DNA from: Xestospongia bergquistia
Lineage: Eukaryota > Porifera > Demospongiae > Haplosclerida > Petrosiidae
DNA length: 64,000 nt
NCBI GenBank assembly: GCA_963965975.1
Contig: OZ014420.1
Location: forward strand, 1,390,001 to 1,454,000
Direction: 5' to 3'
Shown: positions 46,321 to 58,700 of the stretch, one piece after another
Layout of the letters: every line of letters starts with the position of its first letter
Numbering within the stretch: the stretch's first letter is position 1
The notes under the pieces: generated by a model
Seen by the model: only the letters and a program-made list of their open reading frames with translations
Databases searched by the model: none
What the model was told of the DNA's origin: nothing
Translations under genes and position numbers: made by a program

Positions 46321-48202
46321 TGGAGGTCAGCCTATTTTTCTTGAAATTCTCCCAGCGTTCCTTACCTCTCATACTGTGTTCCTTCTCCTATATGATGCCT
46401 CTAAGAGTTTTGAAGAAAAGTGGGAGTCTGTACAGACAGTACAAGGAGAGAAACGGTTTGAAGAAAAAGTTAGCATTACCACAATTGTTCTTCTTCTCAA
46501 TAGGCTGTCCAATATTCATATTCATCTTGCAAAATACGATGAGAAGGAGCATTCTTAAATTATCCTCATGTACTATGCATTGGTACACATGGTGACAAGC
46601 TCAAAGCTATGGGTCAAACATATAACTTATTGATATTTTTCACAATACCACTGCTGGGAGTGGTGAAGGTGAAGATATTAATTTATCCATAGTTCGAAGT
46701 GTAATACGTGATTTCACCTACTACAAGCTCATTGTCAAAATACCAATTACCTGGGTACTATTTCGAAAAGTCATTCAAGATCTCAAAGCAAATGTTATTA
46801 GTCTTGAAGAAGCTCATGCCATTGGTATAGCATGCAAAATACCCAGTGATGTTGTTCTCAAAGTACTCCTTTTTTATCATGACTTAGGAGTGCTCTTGTT
46901 CTATCCTCATATTGCTGGTCTAGAAAATGTAGTCATTCTCAGTCTCAGGTGGTTTGTGGATGCTCTTGGGAAAGTGTTAACACTAAAAGGAAGAGAAAAC
47001 CATAAAACATGACTTATGTGGGACCTATTACGTGAGAAGGGAATCAATGTCCATTCTCTCTATGTAGCGGCTTGGAAAGACATTGAAGGCCTTGATCTAG
47101 AATCATTAAGTAATTAGCTTCCTTTCGTCTTGCTGCTGAGGTGAAGACAGATCAATTTTATGATGTTGACAAATGTTTATTTGCCTGTGATGATATCATT
47201 GACAGTGATGAGTCTAGCAAAGTATTCAAAGAAGTTTGATTTGTATGTGCTGCACCAGAGTGTCAGTCTACTTCAGGTTGTCATTATTTAAAGCACAAGA
47301 AAGGCCAGACCTGTGATCTATGTCTTCATTGTGAAAACAGTGATGAACATTGCAAATTTTTATCTGAAGAAGGGCTTTGGTTTTCTGAGAAGAGATTTAC
47401 ATCAAAGGTATGTTCATTCAAAAATAAATGTTGCTATATTATTCATATAATTACAGCAAACCAAGACATTGCAGTAAAAAGAGATGTTACTTATTAGTCA
47501 AAAGTTTCCCTGCCCAGAGAAACTAAACGACCTTGCTGCCCACTTGGAATTAGCATCAAATCTTAGCACCATTTTGCGTGACCCTACTAAAGGTGAACTA
47601 GCTGGCTTCAATCTATTGTATGAGTGGGTAAAATATAAAGGTGGAAGAAAAAGTCGAAAAGCCTCATCAACAAGTCTTATTGACACTTCACAACCAGCCA
47701 AGTCACAGTCTTCACAAAAAGAGGCTCAAATAGACCAACAGTAAGAAACTGTGTAGTAATATATTTAAGTATATAACAGCATGTGTGTATTTAGAACAAG
47801 TATGAAAAATGCTAGAAGTCTTACTATGGAACCTGTAAACAACACAGACAATCAAGTAAATGTTTTACTGATCAAGAAAAATCATGTGATAGTAACATAT
47901 TTCATAGGCTTCAATATCAATTGTGAGATTGCAACAAAATTTATCCCCAAGTCTGTCCACAATCACTCCTCTGACACCAGCTGTGGCTTTGATATCTGAT
48001 GATGATCTTTTACGAAGTAGTTGTCATACTTGTAGAAATGTCTTCACCCTGGATGGTCCTTTGGGCATCTCTGTTGCAAGTCTTCAGGAAATTAAACGCA
48101 ACTATAAAGATGTGGAGACACAAGCTTACTGGGTAATGAAGAAGTGGCAGGAAGCTCACCTGGATATAGGTCATCAAGATCTTTATAACAAGCTGAAAAT
48201 TT
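46321..48202 (+). pseudogene. Pseudogene E: decayed Roc-COR-Death copy related to copy A
   Basis: Begins abruptly inside the GTPase domain at the switch II region (GGQPIFLEILPAF). It then has a one-base deletion (about 46545), a deletion near 46625, TGA at about 47009 in place of CGA, a TAG near 47116, and a loss of about 270 bp at 47163 that joins mid-COR to the region before the Cys/His cluster. The first Death exon (47461 on) runs into the linker exon without an intron. The second Death exon stops at 48202, where unrelated sequence begins. The 3' part (47400-48200) is almost identical to 13680-14700 of copy A, so E derives from a recent copy of A. Short open frames here do not make a working protein. 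Confidence 0.9.
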
Positions 48203-48239
48203 TGATACTAGTACTAGACACTTCTAGATTGTCCATTGT

Positions 48240-48441
48240 TGCTCACTAGTCTTAGCCCTCCTTCACACAGAGGGTGGGACTGGCTACGCTTGACTGTCTC
48301 CAGATGACGTCATTATTAATCTTATGCTTGGCCGGCCGGCCAGACCCACTTTTTCCGGAATGTAGTGAGCTGAGTGCGAGCCCTTACGTAATTTGGCTGT
48401 ATCGCTGCTAGCTGGACTTTGTTCCTGGTGTTTCATATTTG
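48240..48441 (+). promoter_or_regulatory. Orphan promoter and 5' UTR exon of the family
   Basis: A GC-rich stretch (GACGTCA; tandem GGCC around 48330; TTTTTCCGGAATG) followed by the family's exon end (CTTTGTTCCTGGTGTTTCATA..) and a GTAAGT donor at 48442, as in the promoters of A to D. No ATG exon follows before the pogo insertion. It may be the start of a lost copy, or an alternative upstream promoter for copy D 4.3 kb away. No NRF1-like palindrome is present. Confidence 0.45.
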
Positions 48442-48517
48442 GTAAGTCACTACAAGTCAGTTATACACCTTAACTATGTTCCTATACACCTTTGGCAAAC
48501 GGCCATTGGTGTATATA

Positions 48518-50470
48518 CTGTAAAACTACTAATGTTGGCGGCTACTTTTTTTAGCGTTTTTGCTTCATTACCACATTAGCGGCTATTAAATTTAACGTTG
48601 TTAAAAGCAATTACTAGTACTAGTATCAAAAGTATCAAAATTGAATTTTATGAGTATATCAAGTACTGGTAATTGCAATGGAACTGAAAATTCCACTTTT
48701 TTCAAATCCTTTTTCTATGATACCTTTCTTTTCTTTGAGAAATGAGAATGCCATCATTAGCCAGTTACCATGCAGAGGTTTTACAATTGAAGCTTGAAGG
48801 TCAACCTTCACATTAGCTATTCTTGCCCTTGCTCTAAAGCTTCTTTGACTTCAGTAGAATACCAACGGGAAAAGTGAGCTTTCATAGATGCTTTTGTAAC
48901 GAGTGTGAACCATTGTGCTATACATTACTGTAACGATTGTATTACAACAAACCTTGCTGTTGAAAACCATTGTGTTATACAATACTATATTAATGTGTGA
49001 AATATTATGCAATCTCTAGAACTCACTAGAATGTTCTGTAAGATTTTGTATTTAAGTAGATATCACTTGTCGTTGAATCATATATTTATTATAAGTTTGT
49101 TTTTCATAAGTATTATTATTTTGAGTTATAACAAAAGATAGTCTGCAAAACTCAGCTTTCAAGCGGTTTACACTTTAAACAACGAAAAGATCAAGGAGTT
49201 GTAGCTCCCCTGTACATCCTGCTGGTATGAAAACTTGATGGATATGATGTTGACGTAGCTTTTCCAGAACAGACTCACAACGATGTGCTTTGAAAATGTC
49301 AAATAAAGCAAGAGCTGGCTGGTCTGAAGCAAGCTGGAGCTTTTTTCTTGTCTGTGTAACATTACATAAGGTACAATAACTTTGTCAATAAACTCCAACA
49401 TGGTTGACTCAGTGCTCCAGTGACTGTCACTCTGAGTAATGTTCCAATTGTTAGGAAATGTGACTTTAGCATGGCACCCAATTGTCTTTCCCTGATAGAT
49501 GACTTGAAAAGGAAGTAGAATACCAGAAGCAGTTACAGACATAAGAACAGTAACTTCCCTTTTATCTTCCTGTCTCCAATGATAGCAACTTGTTTTGTGC
49601 CTTCCCTTTCCATGGTCCATTCACTTACTGGAACTAACTTGGATCCAGTTTGGTCCCAGTTGATTATGAGGGCATGTGGAATGTTCCATGTTTCAACTTC
49701 ACTCTTGACTCTCTGAAGGAATGGCTGCTTTACTTCTGGAAAATCATCTGGCAACTTGCGGGCAGCCTTGGTGGCCTTACGCTTCACATACCCAATTCTA
49801 CGAAGGAATGATTCTGCCCAGGTTGAACTAGACAGATTGAACCACCATGTTCTTTCAGGAGTCCTGGGGTCTTATGGGACAAGATACCCTTAGCTGCAGC
49901 AACAACTATTGAGCGATTTACAATACCTCCTGCTTCTCTTAGGCTTTTGATGTAATTTGATACATCCTGGTCATAATCACGAAGCATCAGTGGTCTCCCT
50001 CTAGATCCATGAGGAAGACTGCGTATTCTCTCAGGATCTTTCTCCTTTCTAAGTATAGAAAGGTAGCTCTTCTTCTTGTTTCTTACTGTACTTTCGGTAA
50101 CCAAAAATCCAAGCTCCTTAGTGAATTTGTCAGCAGCTGCCTTATTTCCACATTCACACGATACTTGGCAATTTTAACACATGCTTCATCATCATAATGA
50201 TGATACCTGCCCCTTTTTTTTCGCACTTGCTTCACCTTTTCAACCTTTCTGTTTGCTGCTGCCGTTGCTCCATCCTCTTCAAGTTCTGACGATGATGACC
50301 CACGAAGCCATCTTATAAGAGACATGACTTTCGCTGTTCAGTTTGCATGCTTCTTCTTTTTCAACGCATGTGACTCATTCTTAACTTAAGCGAATATTAA
50401 ATTTAGTGATTTTTTTCAAATCGCTAATATCGATAAAATTAGTCGCATGCTAATATTAGTAGTTTTACAG
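48518..50470 (-). mobile_element. Pogo-like DNA transposon, decayed
   Basis: Inverted ends CTGTAAAACTACTAATGTT (48518 on) and AATATTAGTAGTTTTACAG (to 50470) match with one difference and are flanked by TA, the pogo/Tc1 target. About 1.95 kb with one minus-strand transposase pseudogene. It interrupts the region just after the orphan promoter. Confidence 0.9.
49168..50325 (-). pseudogene. Pogo/jerky-type DDE transposase, frameshifted
   Basis: Read from 50325 leftwards the protein is split over at least four overlapping frames. The first frame ends in a helix-turn-helix-like start (HHYDDEACVKIAKYRV). The second has ESTVRNKKKSYLSILRKEKD and SLPHGSRGRPL. The third has the first catalytic Asp in IINWDQTGSK, and the fourth GILLPFQVIYQGKT. 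A further shift hides the second Asp (in LFDIFKAHR) and the CTGELQ.LDL end. Known role of intact relatives: cut-and-paste transposition at TA. This copy cannot make the enzyme. Confidence 0.88.
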
Positions 50471-50472
50471 TA

Positions 50473-51689
50473 TATTATGAATCACGTAGCTACTCACTCT
50501 CGGTGTATAATCTACACATTGTAATAAATATCAGTGTCTATAGTGTTCATAGTGTCTAAAGTATTGGGGACACTACATTTGATGTAAAATTAAGACATTT
50601 AGTTATAGTTCCAAGGTCAAAATTATATGTGTATTGTCCACTCCTTTAAAGTACAGTGTTTGGCACGTAGCTTTGTTGATATTATTTAATGGTGATATTT
50701 AAGAAAGAATCTATCTTCAGAAAGTCCAATCTACCTTGTGTACAATGTATAACTGAATGTACATATAGCATATGAATATTGATTAGGATATTATTTATAG
50801 TTCTCCATGAATTATATTTAGATCCACATTTAAAAATCTAATAATTGTGTAGCTTTTGTTTGTTATTACGATAGTGTACAACAGTTAGTAATGTCAAACA
50901 TCTTATCGTCTTATTTATTCAAAAAGGAGTAGTAATATAATGGTTAAAGAAAAAACAGTTTACAGTGAACAAATGATAACATTGTTATTTTTCTTTGAAA
51001 TAGCTACTTCTTTACTTTGTATCTGTTACAAAGAGGGACAGATTATTTACAACTAGAGTTAGCCCATTGGGTATAGCAACATATGTAAAGATCACACAAA
51101 GGCTCTTCTGAGGACTTTCCACTATAGATTTTTGTGTTTACATGCAGAGACAAGATTAGTAATTTTCAAGTCTAACGAGTGACTATTGGTGACTAGTTGT
51201 CAATCAGGAAGTGCTTTCATTGTTGTGTGTAGTTAATATTTAGGATTGGGATAAATATCATAATACATAATAGACCTCTCCTGTCACAGAAATGACAACT
51301 GCCATTTATCTAGGCTGCTTATCGGTAAATTACGGTAGTACATTTGTAATGAAAACAGTGTTATACTTACTTTTTTGATAAAAATAAGTTTATAATTGTA
51401 GCCCAATAGTGGTTAAATCAACCACTATTAATAAAGCATATCATAATTTTTCTCATGACAGCTATGACAAGAAGTCTATTGGGACAGTAACTTTGATTAT
51501 AGTATACCCTTATCACATCATTGGTTTGTTCATGTGTCATAATTTTACTCATGACAGCTATAACAGCTAGGAAATCCAATGTGAAAGCTTTGATAATATA
51601 GTCAAAATGACTTGGTTGAAAGCTAGCATTTAATGCATTACTTATAAAAGTAATCTTGATCATTATGAAAATTGATTGGTGGATTGACA
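50473..51689. other. Intergenic stretch before copy D
   Basis: No gene. 51335-51425 is a partial copy of MITE family 1 (one inverted end and adjoining interior). 51435-51480 and 51535-51580 hold a short imperfect direct repeat (CATAATTTT.CTCATGACAGC). The minus-strand open frame at 51418-51714 covers these repeats and is not convincing. Confidence 0.55.
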
Positions 51690-51802
51690 GTTCATACATG
51701 TAGCTACTGCACATACGTAGTATTCACTGCATATGACCTTTTTTGCACTTTCCTCAAGTCAGTTCTTTCTGAGAAAAAAAATTCTTTGGCGTTCCATACT
51801 TG
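51690..51802 (+). promoter_or_regulatory. Promoter and 5' UTR exon of copy D
   Basis: Aligns with the promoter of copy C. The NRF1-like site reads TGCACATACGTA at 51708-51719: its CpG positions have changed to CA or TA, as expected of methylation-driven decay. The exon end (ATTCTTTGGCGTTCCATACTTG) stops at 51802 before a weaker donor (gtacat, 51803). Activity may therefore be reduced. Confidence 0.55.
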
Positions 51803-52780
51803 GTACATTATAACTGCACTCATGCACATACACTTATATACGTATGGTCTATGATAAAAACCTTTATCAAAAATGAAAGGTTATGCAGAAATATGCCAGG
51901 TGGTATTGACAAATAGGAATGAACCAAAGTTGGGATGAATACACAAATTTGTACAAAATCCGTACATAAGTACCCAACTTGTTGTCAATGTTACATGCTT
52001 TCTACAATCTCAGCAAAATACACAATACTTAAATATGATGACAATACTATGCCCTAGAACCTTAACCCTAAACCTCAGAACCTAAATGTATTAATTTTCC
52101 ATTAAAGTGTGGCTTTTTTACTATCAGAATTTAAAATTTGAAGGTGAATGTATATACATATATACATGGTATGCAGTCAGAAGCAATTCTAAGAAAGATT
52201 TTTTCATAGTTGATTAAAACAATATCAAAACAAGAGGCTAAATTATGATAATCATTTTTCTCATTATATGTTTTTGTAACAGGAAAAAAGTTAAAATAGG
52301 CAAAAAAATTGAAGCAGTGTAATTAAAAAAAATTACACATCTACTTTGTAAATTTTATTTTAGACCAAAATATTGATTTCTACATTATGACAGATCTCCT
52401 AATGATACTAAAATTGTTGTGGACAAAACTTTTTAAATTGATGTAATGTACTGATTGTTTATATACTAATACAATAACTATTAAGTCAATAAGATGACAG
52501 CACACATCACTAATGTCATAGATATGCTTTTTATTGAATTAATATAGAACCATGCATTCCTACTTTATGTCTATTTCAGATGAACTTTTCTAAATGAATA
52601 CAGACAGTAGTACTATATAGGAGCAAATAATTACAAAAAATAAAGCATTCTTATAATCTTTCATATTATTGTATTTTTACATAGCATTACTGTTCTTTGA
52701 CTAGTTTCTAGTCTTTGCTCCGTCTATTATAACAACTGTCATTGTAACTTTTATCATTATATAGAATTAGTGTAATGATA

Positions 52781-55700
52781 ATGGCTGAAAAACAAGATCA
52801 AGACTATAATCAACTTGTGAGTTTATCTTTAAAATTGTTATCATAAATCACAAATAGTAATAAATTATTAGATACTTTGTTCATATTCATAATAAACTCT
52901 AAATCGTAGTTATAACTTTGGCTAGGAATGAGGTAGAAAGAATTGGTTTACACCATTAAAATGCCTTAAAAGTCTGCAAATTGCTAATGAAAAAAAACTA
53001 GAGTGCAAAAAGTCACAAACCAGAAATCACATGAAATTGAATTGTGTTCTTTCCATTCCACCATGGCTGATGTAACATGTAGTTGGCATATTATTAACAA
53101 ATGATTGTGCAACCATTCTCTAACTTTAGTAAAGTTTCAAAAACTGTTGAAAATACCTTTAATAGTAAACATACCATACAGTAAGACGAGATAATTACAA
53201 AGAACCACGAAACACTTTAGTAATCATAATGTAACTATTCTAGTAAAAGAAAAAGTCATCTGATATAATGTATAAATAATATTGTGATTGTTATTTGACT
53301 ACAACATCGTTTTTTTCTTCGTATCTTTTATCCTTTTCTCCATTATTTGTAGCAGTTAAATTTCATTTTTATTTATTGTTTTTCTTTCTTTAATATACTG
53401 TGATCATATTCTGATGACTTCTTACACTGTATCTCTCTTTTATTTACTATGGTCATATTGTGATGACATCCTTTTCTGTATTCTACTAATTTAGTTTGTA
53501 AATATAGACATACATTAGAATTATGTATTGCTTAATTATTTGTTCTTTTTAAATCATTGTTTATCTCTCTTTTATTTACTATGATCATATTATGATGACA
53601 TCTAAAACTATATCTCACTTACATAGTTTGTAAGTTTGAAAAAACATTAGTGTTGTGTATTGCTTAATTGTGTGTTAATTTTATAATCATTTTTCTCTCT
53701 TTTAATTTATCTATTATGATCATATTATGATGACATCTAAATTATATCTCTCTTTTCTAGCATGTAAGTTTAAACAGACATTAGGGTTATGTATTGTTTA
53801 ATTGTTTATTCATTTTAAATCATTGTTTAACTCTCTTTTATTTACTATGATCATATTATGATGACATCTAAAACTATATCTCACTTATCTAGGATGTAAG
53901 TTTGAAAAAAAATTAGTGTTATGTATTGTTTAATTGTGTATTCATTTTTAATTGTTTTCTCTCTTTTAATTTATCTACTATGATCATATAATATGATGAC
54001 ATCTAAAACTATATCTCACTTATTTAGCCTGTAAGTTTAAACAGACATTAGTGTTATGTATTGTTTAATTGAGTATTCATTTTAAATTGTTTTTCTCTTT
54101 TTGAATTTATCTACTATGATGATATTGTGATGACATCTAAAACTATATCTCACTTACTTAGCCTGTACGTTTGAACAAACATTAGTGTTATGTATTGTTT
54201 AATTATGTATTCATTTTAAATTATTCTTTATCTCTCTTTTACTTACTATGATCATATTATGATGACATCCAAAACTATATCCCACCTATTTAGACTGTAA
54301 GTACGATCACACATTAGTATTATGCATTGTTTAATTGTGTGTTTATTTTAAATTATTGTTTATCTCTCTTTTATTTACTATGATAATATTATGATGATAT
54401 CCAAAACTTTATCTCACCTATTTAGTTTGTAAGTATGATCACACATTAGTATTATGTATTGTTAAATTGTGTATTTATTTTTGACGATTGTTTATCTCTT
54501 TATTTATCTAATATGAACATATTATGATGACATCTAAAACTATATTTCACTTATCTAGGATGTAAGTTTGAACAAATATTATTGTTATGTATTGTTTAAT
54601 TGTGATTTAATTTTAAATCATTGTTTATCTCTCTTTTATTTACTATATATGATCATATTATGATGACATCTAAAACTATATCTCACTTATGTAGCCTGTA
54701 AGTTTGAATAAACATTAGTGTTATGTATTGTTTAATTGTGTATTCATTTTATAATCTTTTTTCTCTCTTTTAATTTATATATTATGATCATATTATGATG
54801 ACATCCAAAACTATATCCCAACTATTTAGTCTGTAAGTACGATCACACATTAGTGTTAATGTATTGTTTAATTGTGTATTCATTTTAAATTATTGCTTAT
54901 CTCTCTTTTATTTACTATGATCACATTATGATGACATCCAAAACTATATCCCACCTATTTAGTATGTAAGTATGATCACACATTATTATTATTTATTGTT
55001 TAATTGTTTGTTTAATTTTTAATGATTGTTTATCTTATCTATTATAACAATATTATGGTGACATCTAAAACTATATCTCACTTATCTAGTATGTAAGTTT
55101 GAGCAAACATTAGTATTATGTATTGTTTAATTGTGTGTTCATTTTGTAATCATTTTTCTTTCTTTTAATTTATCTATTATGATCATATTATGATGACATC
55201 TAAAACTATATCTCACTTATCCAGGATGTAAGTTTGAAAAAACATTAGTGTTATGTATTGTTTAATGATGTTTTAATTTTAAATCATTGTTTTTCTCTCT
55301 TTTATTTACTATGATCATATTATGATGACATCTAAAATTATATCTCATTTATCTAGCATGTAAGTTTGAAGAAACATTAGCGTTATGTATTATTTAATTG
55401 TGTGTTCATTTTAAATCATTGTTTATTTGTCTTTTATTTACTATGATCATATTATGATGACATCTAAACTATATCTCACTTATCTAGCATGTAAGTTTGA
55501 ACAAACATTAGTGTTACATATTGTTTAATTGTGTATTCATTTTAAATCATTGTTTATCTCTCTTTTATTTACTATGATCATTTTATGATGACATCTAAAA
55601 CTATATCTCACTTATCTAGCGTGTAAGTTTAAACAAACATTAGTGTTATGTATTGTTTAATTGTATATTCACTTTAAATCATTTTTTATCTCTCTTTTCT

Positions 55701-58700
55701 TTACTATGATCATATTATGATGACATTTAAAACTATATCTCACTTATCTAGCCTGTAAGTTTGAACAAACATTAGTGTTATGTATTGTTTAATTGCGAGT
55801 TCATTTTAAATCATTGTTTATCTCTTTTTTATTTACTATGATCATATTATGATGATATTTAAACTATATTCTACTTATCTAGCGTGTAGGTTCGGACAAA
55901 CATTAGTGTTATGTATTGTTTAATTGTGTGTTCATTTTAAATCATTATTTATTTCTCTTATATTTACTATGATGATATTATGATGACATCTAAAACTATA
56001 TCTCACTTATCTAGCTTGTAAGTTTGAACAAACATTAGTGTTATGTATTGTTTAATTGTGTGTTCATTTTAAATCATTGTTCATCTCTTTTTTATTTACT
56101 ATGATCATATTATGATGATATATAAACTATATCCTACTTATCTAGCGTGTAAGTTTGAACAAACATTAGTGTTATATATTCTTTAATTGTGTATTGATTT
56201 TAAATCAATGTTTATCTCTTTTTTATTTACTATAATCATATTATGATGACATCTAAAACTATATCCCACCTATTTAGTCTGTAAGTACGATCACACATTA
56301 GTATTACATATTGTTTAATTGTGTATTTATTTTTAATTCTTTTTATCTCTTTTAATTTATCTACTATGATCATGTTATGATGACATATAAAACTATATCT
56401 CACTTATCTAGCGTGTAAGTTCAAACAAACATTAGTGTTATGTATTGTTTAATTGTGTATGATGACTTCCTAAACTATATCCCACCTATTTAGATTGTAA
56501 GTGTGTTCACACATTAGAGTTATGTATTGTTAACCTCGCTGTGCGTGGGCGCATAGCAAGGGTATTGTAGTCTGTCAGTGTGTCTGTTACCTGGGTAAAC
56601 GGCAATGGTAGCCACCAAACTATAGTGGACAGTTGCAAAACTTTTGTACTTCTTAAGAATACTGCTAAAAGAAGCATCAAACGAACAAAAAGCTTTAAAA
56701 GTCTGAAAAACCTTTGAAAAAATTACAGCTTTCAGTGAAGACTTGAGAACTCAATAAAAATCTCCTGCATACAGCTTATGACATTTTCCAACTTTTTAAA
56801 GTGAGAAGTTTTGCAAAAATACTTCTTTGGAAAGTCACTGGGTTTAAGGTGCTGTTATTAAGAAATGTAGAAGTGTTACATTTCTGAGTAAAATTGCTAA
56901 TGGTCAAGTATGGAGTAGAACAATTGAATGATATCTATGCTGATCAAGTGGATGAGAACAAGCAACTAACCTATATATTAAAAATAGTGCTTTCTCTTGC
57001 TTTCAATGAACTTGTAGACCTCATAGCCAACATATCAACATACAGATACCACAATAATATTGATGTATTATGTGTTCTTATGATTGTGTGTGGGCGTGTT
57101 GTTTGTGCATGTTCATTGATTTGTAGAGAAGACACAACCTCATTGTGATTCTGTACCCTGTGTTATTAATAATCTTGGTAATCCATATTAAGATGAACCT
57201 TATTGCTTTTCTTTGTTTCCAATTTCATTAGATGAAACACTCAACATCAGTTCTATTTAAACAAATTTATGATGATGATAATTGTGATTTTTATTATACT
57301 TATAAATTGTATTAACTTGTATTGTGTTTTTAAAATACCCATCTCTTCTTTCCATTTTATAGGCTAAAAGACTCCATGCTGTGGAAGGTAAGGCTCTTTA
57401 TTAACTAAATATTAATTTTTGGTAGATATTCATGAACCCTCACCACTCTCAGTGTGGTTAAGAATTATAGCAATTGTTGCGTGTTGCTCTAAATCAGCAA
57501 CCACAAAGTCTACAGCCACAAAATTTGACAGGGAAACTGTAAATATTCAGCACTATGTATTTGTTCTAGCTAAATGGATGCCAAAGGCACAGAAAGCTTA
57601 AAAGTCATAAAGATCTTTTAAAAACACAGGCAGGATGGAACAGTTAATCACTTCAATGTTACAATTATGACATTGTTTTTTTATGAAACTGTATTTTTAC
57701 TTTGTTTTCTCTAAAATAACTGAATATGAATTATATTTTAATAGATGTTTACAGAAAAGCTCTAGCTGAAGGAGAGGTGGATGTAGCATATGCCAGACTT
57801 ATGTTTCTAGGAGCAGCTGGTGTTGGGAAATCGAGCTTCAAGCGATCACTCATGAAACAACCTTGGAATCCTAACATTAACAGCACCATTGTCTCTGATA
57901 TCCATTCTCTGCGACCAATTGGACGAGAGTGGCAATCACTAGATCATGAAGATGAGGAGAAATGGAGAGAAGTCACAGAAGAAGATGAGCTGAATGAGAT
58001 GGCAGAATTACTGGTTGTTGTACATCAAAACAGATCTAGTTTGGATGAGTTTAGTAGCAAAGTAATTGCTGCTACCAATCTGTATCCAGATACTAGTATG
58101 CTAAAAACCTCTTCAATTTTAAAAGAAAAAGTTGAAGAATTTGAAAAAATTCATGTTCAATCTGTTCTTTCAGAAGCTATTACTCGTGCCAATTCTTTAC
58201 CCAAAAGCTCAGCAAGAAATATTGAACCACAACCATTTTTTCATATTTGGGATTGTGGAGGTCAGCCTATTTTTCTAGAAATTCTCCCAGCCTTCCTTAC
58301 CTCTCGTACTATGTTTCTTCTCCTATATGATGCTTCTAAGAGTTTTGAAGAAACGTGGCAGCTTGTACAGACAGTAGAAGGAGAGAAAAGGTTTGAAGAA
58401 GATGTTAGCATTTCTACAATTGATCTCCTTCTCAAATGGATGTCCAATATTCATATTCATCTTGCAAAATATGATGAAAAGGGAGCACTCTTAAATTATC
58501 CTCGTGCACTATGCATTGGTACACATGGCGACAAGCTCAAAGACACAGGTCAAACATATGACCAAAAGATACAAGAAATTGAGTCATATTGCAAAGGAAA
58601 ACCATTTGAAATTCTTATTGATGGTTTTCACATTGTTGATAACACCACTGCTGGGAGTGGTGAAGGTGAAGATGTTAATTTCTCTAAAGTGCGAAGTGCA

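Noticed and set aside
53400..56530. Plain intronic or centromeric satellite without function
   Set aside because: A neutral satellite would not keep a 3-nt gap between consensus splice sites with codon-length constraint in four separate genes, nor decay selectively before the pseudogene. Kept as a null hypothesis only.
56894..57148. Open frame of 84 codons before copy D's GTPase exon
   Set aside because: The homologous intron of copy C (about 39955-40140) is broken by stops and indels, so it is not a conserved coding region.
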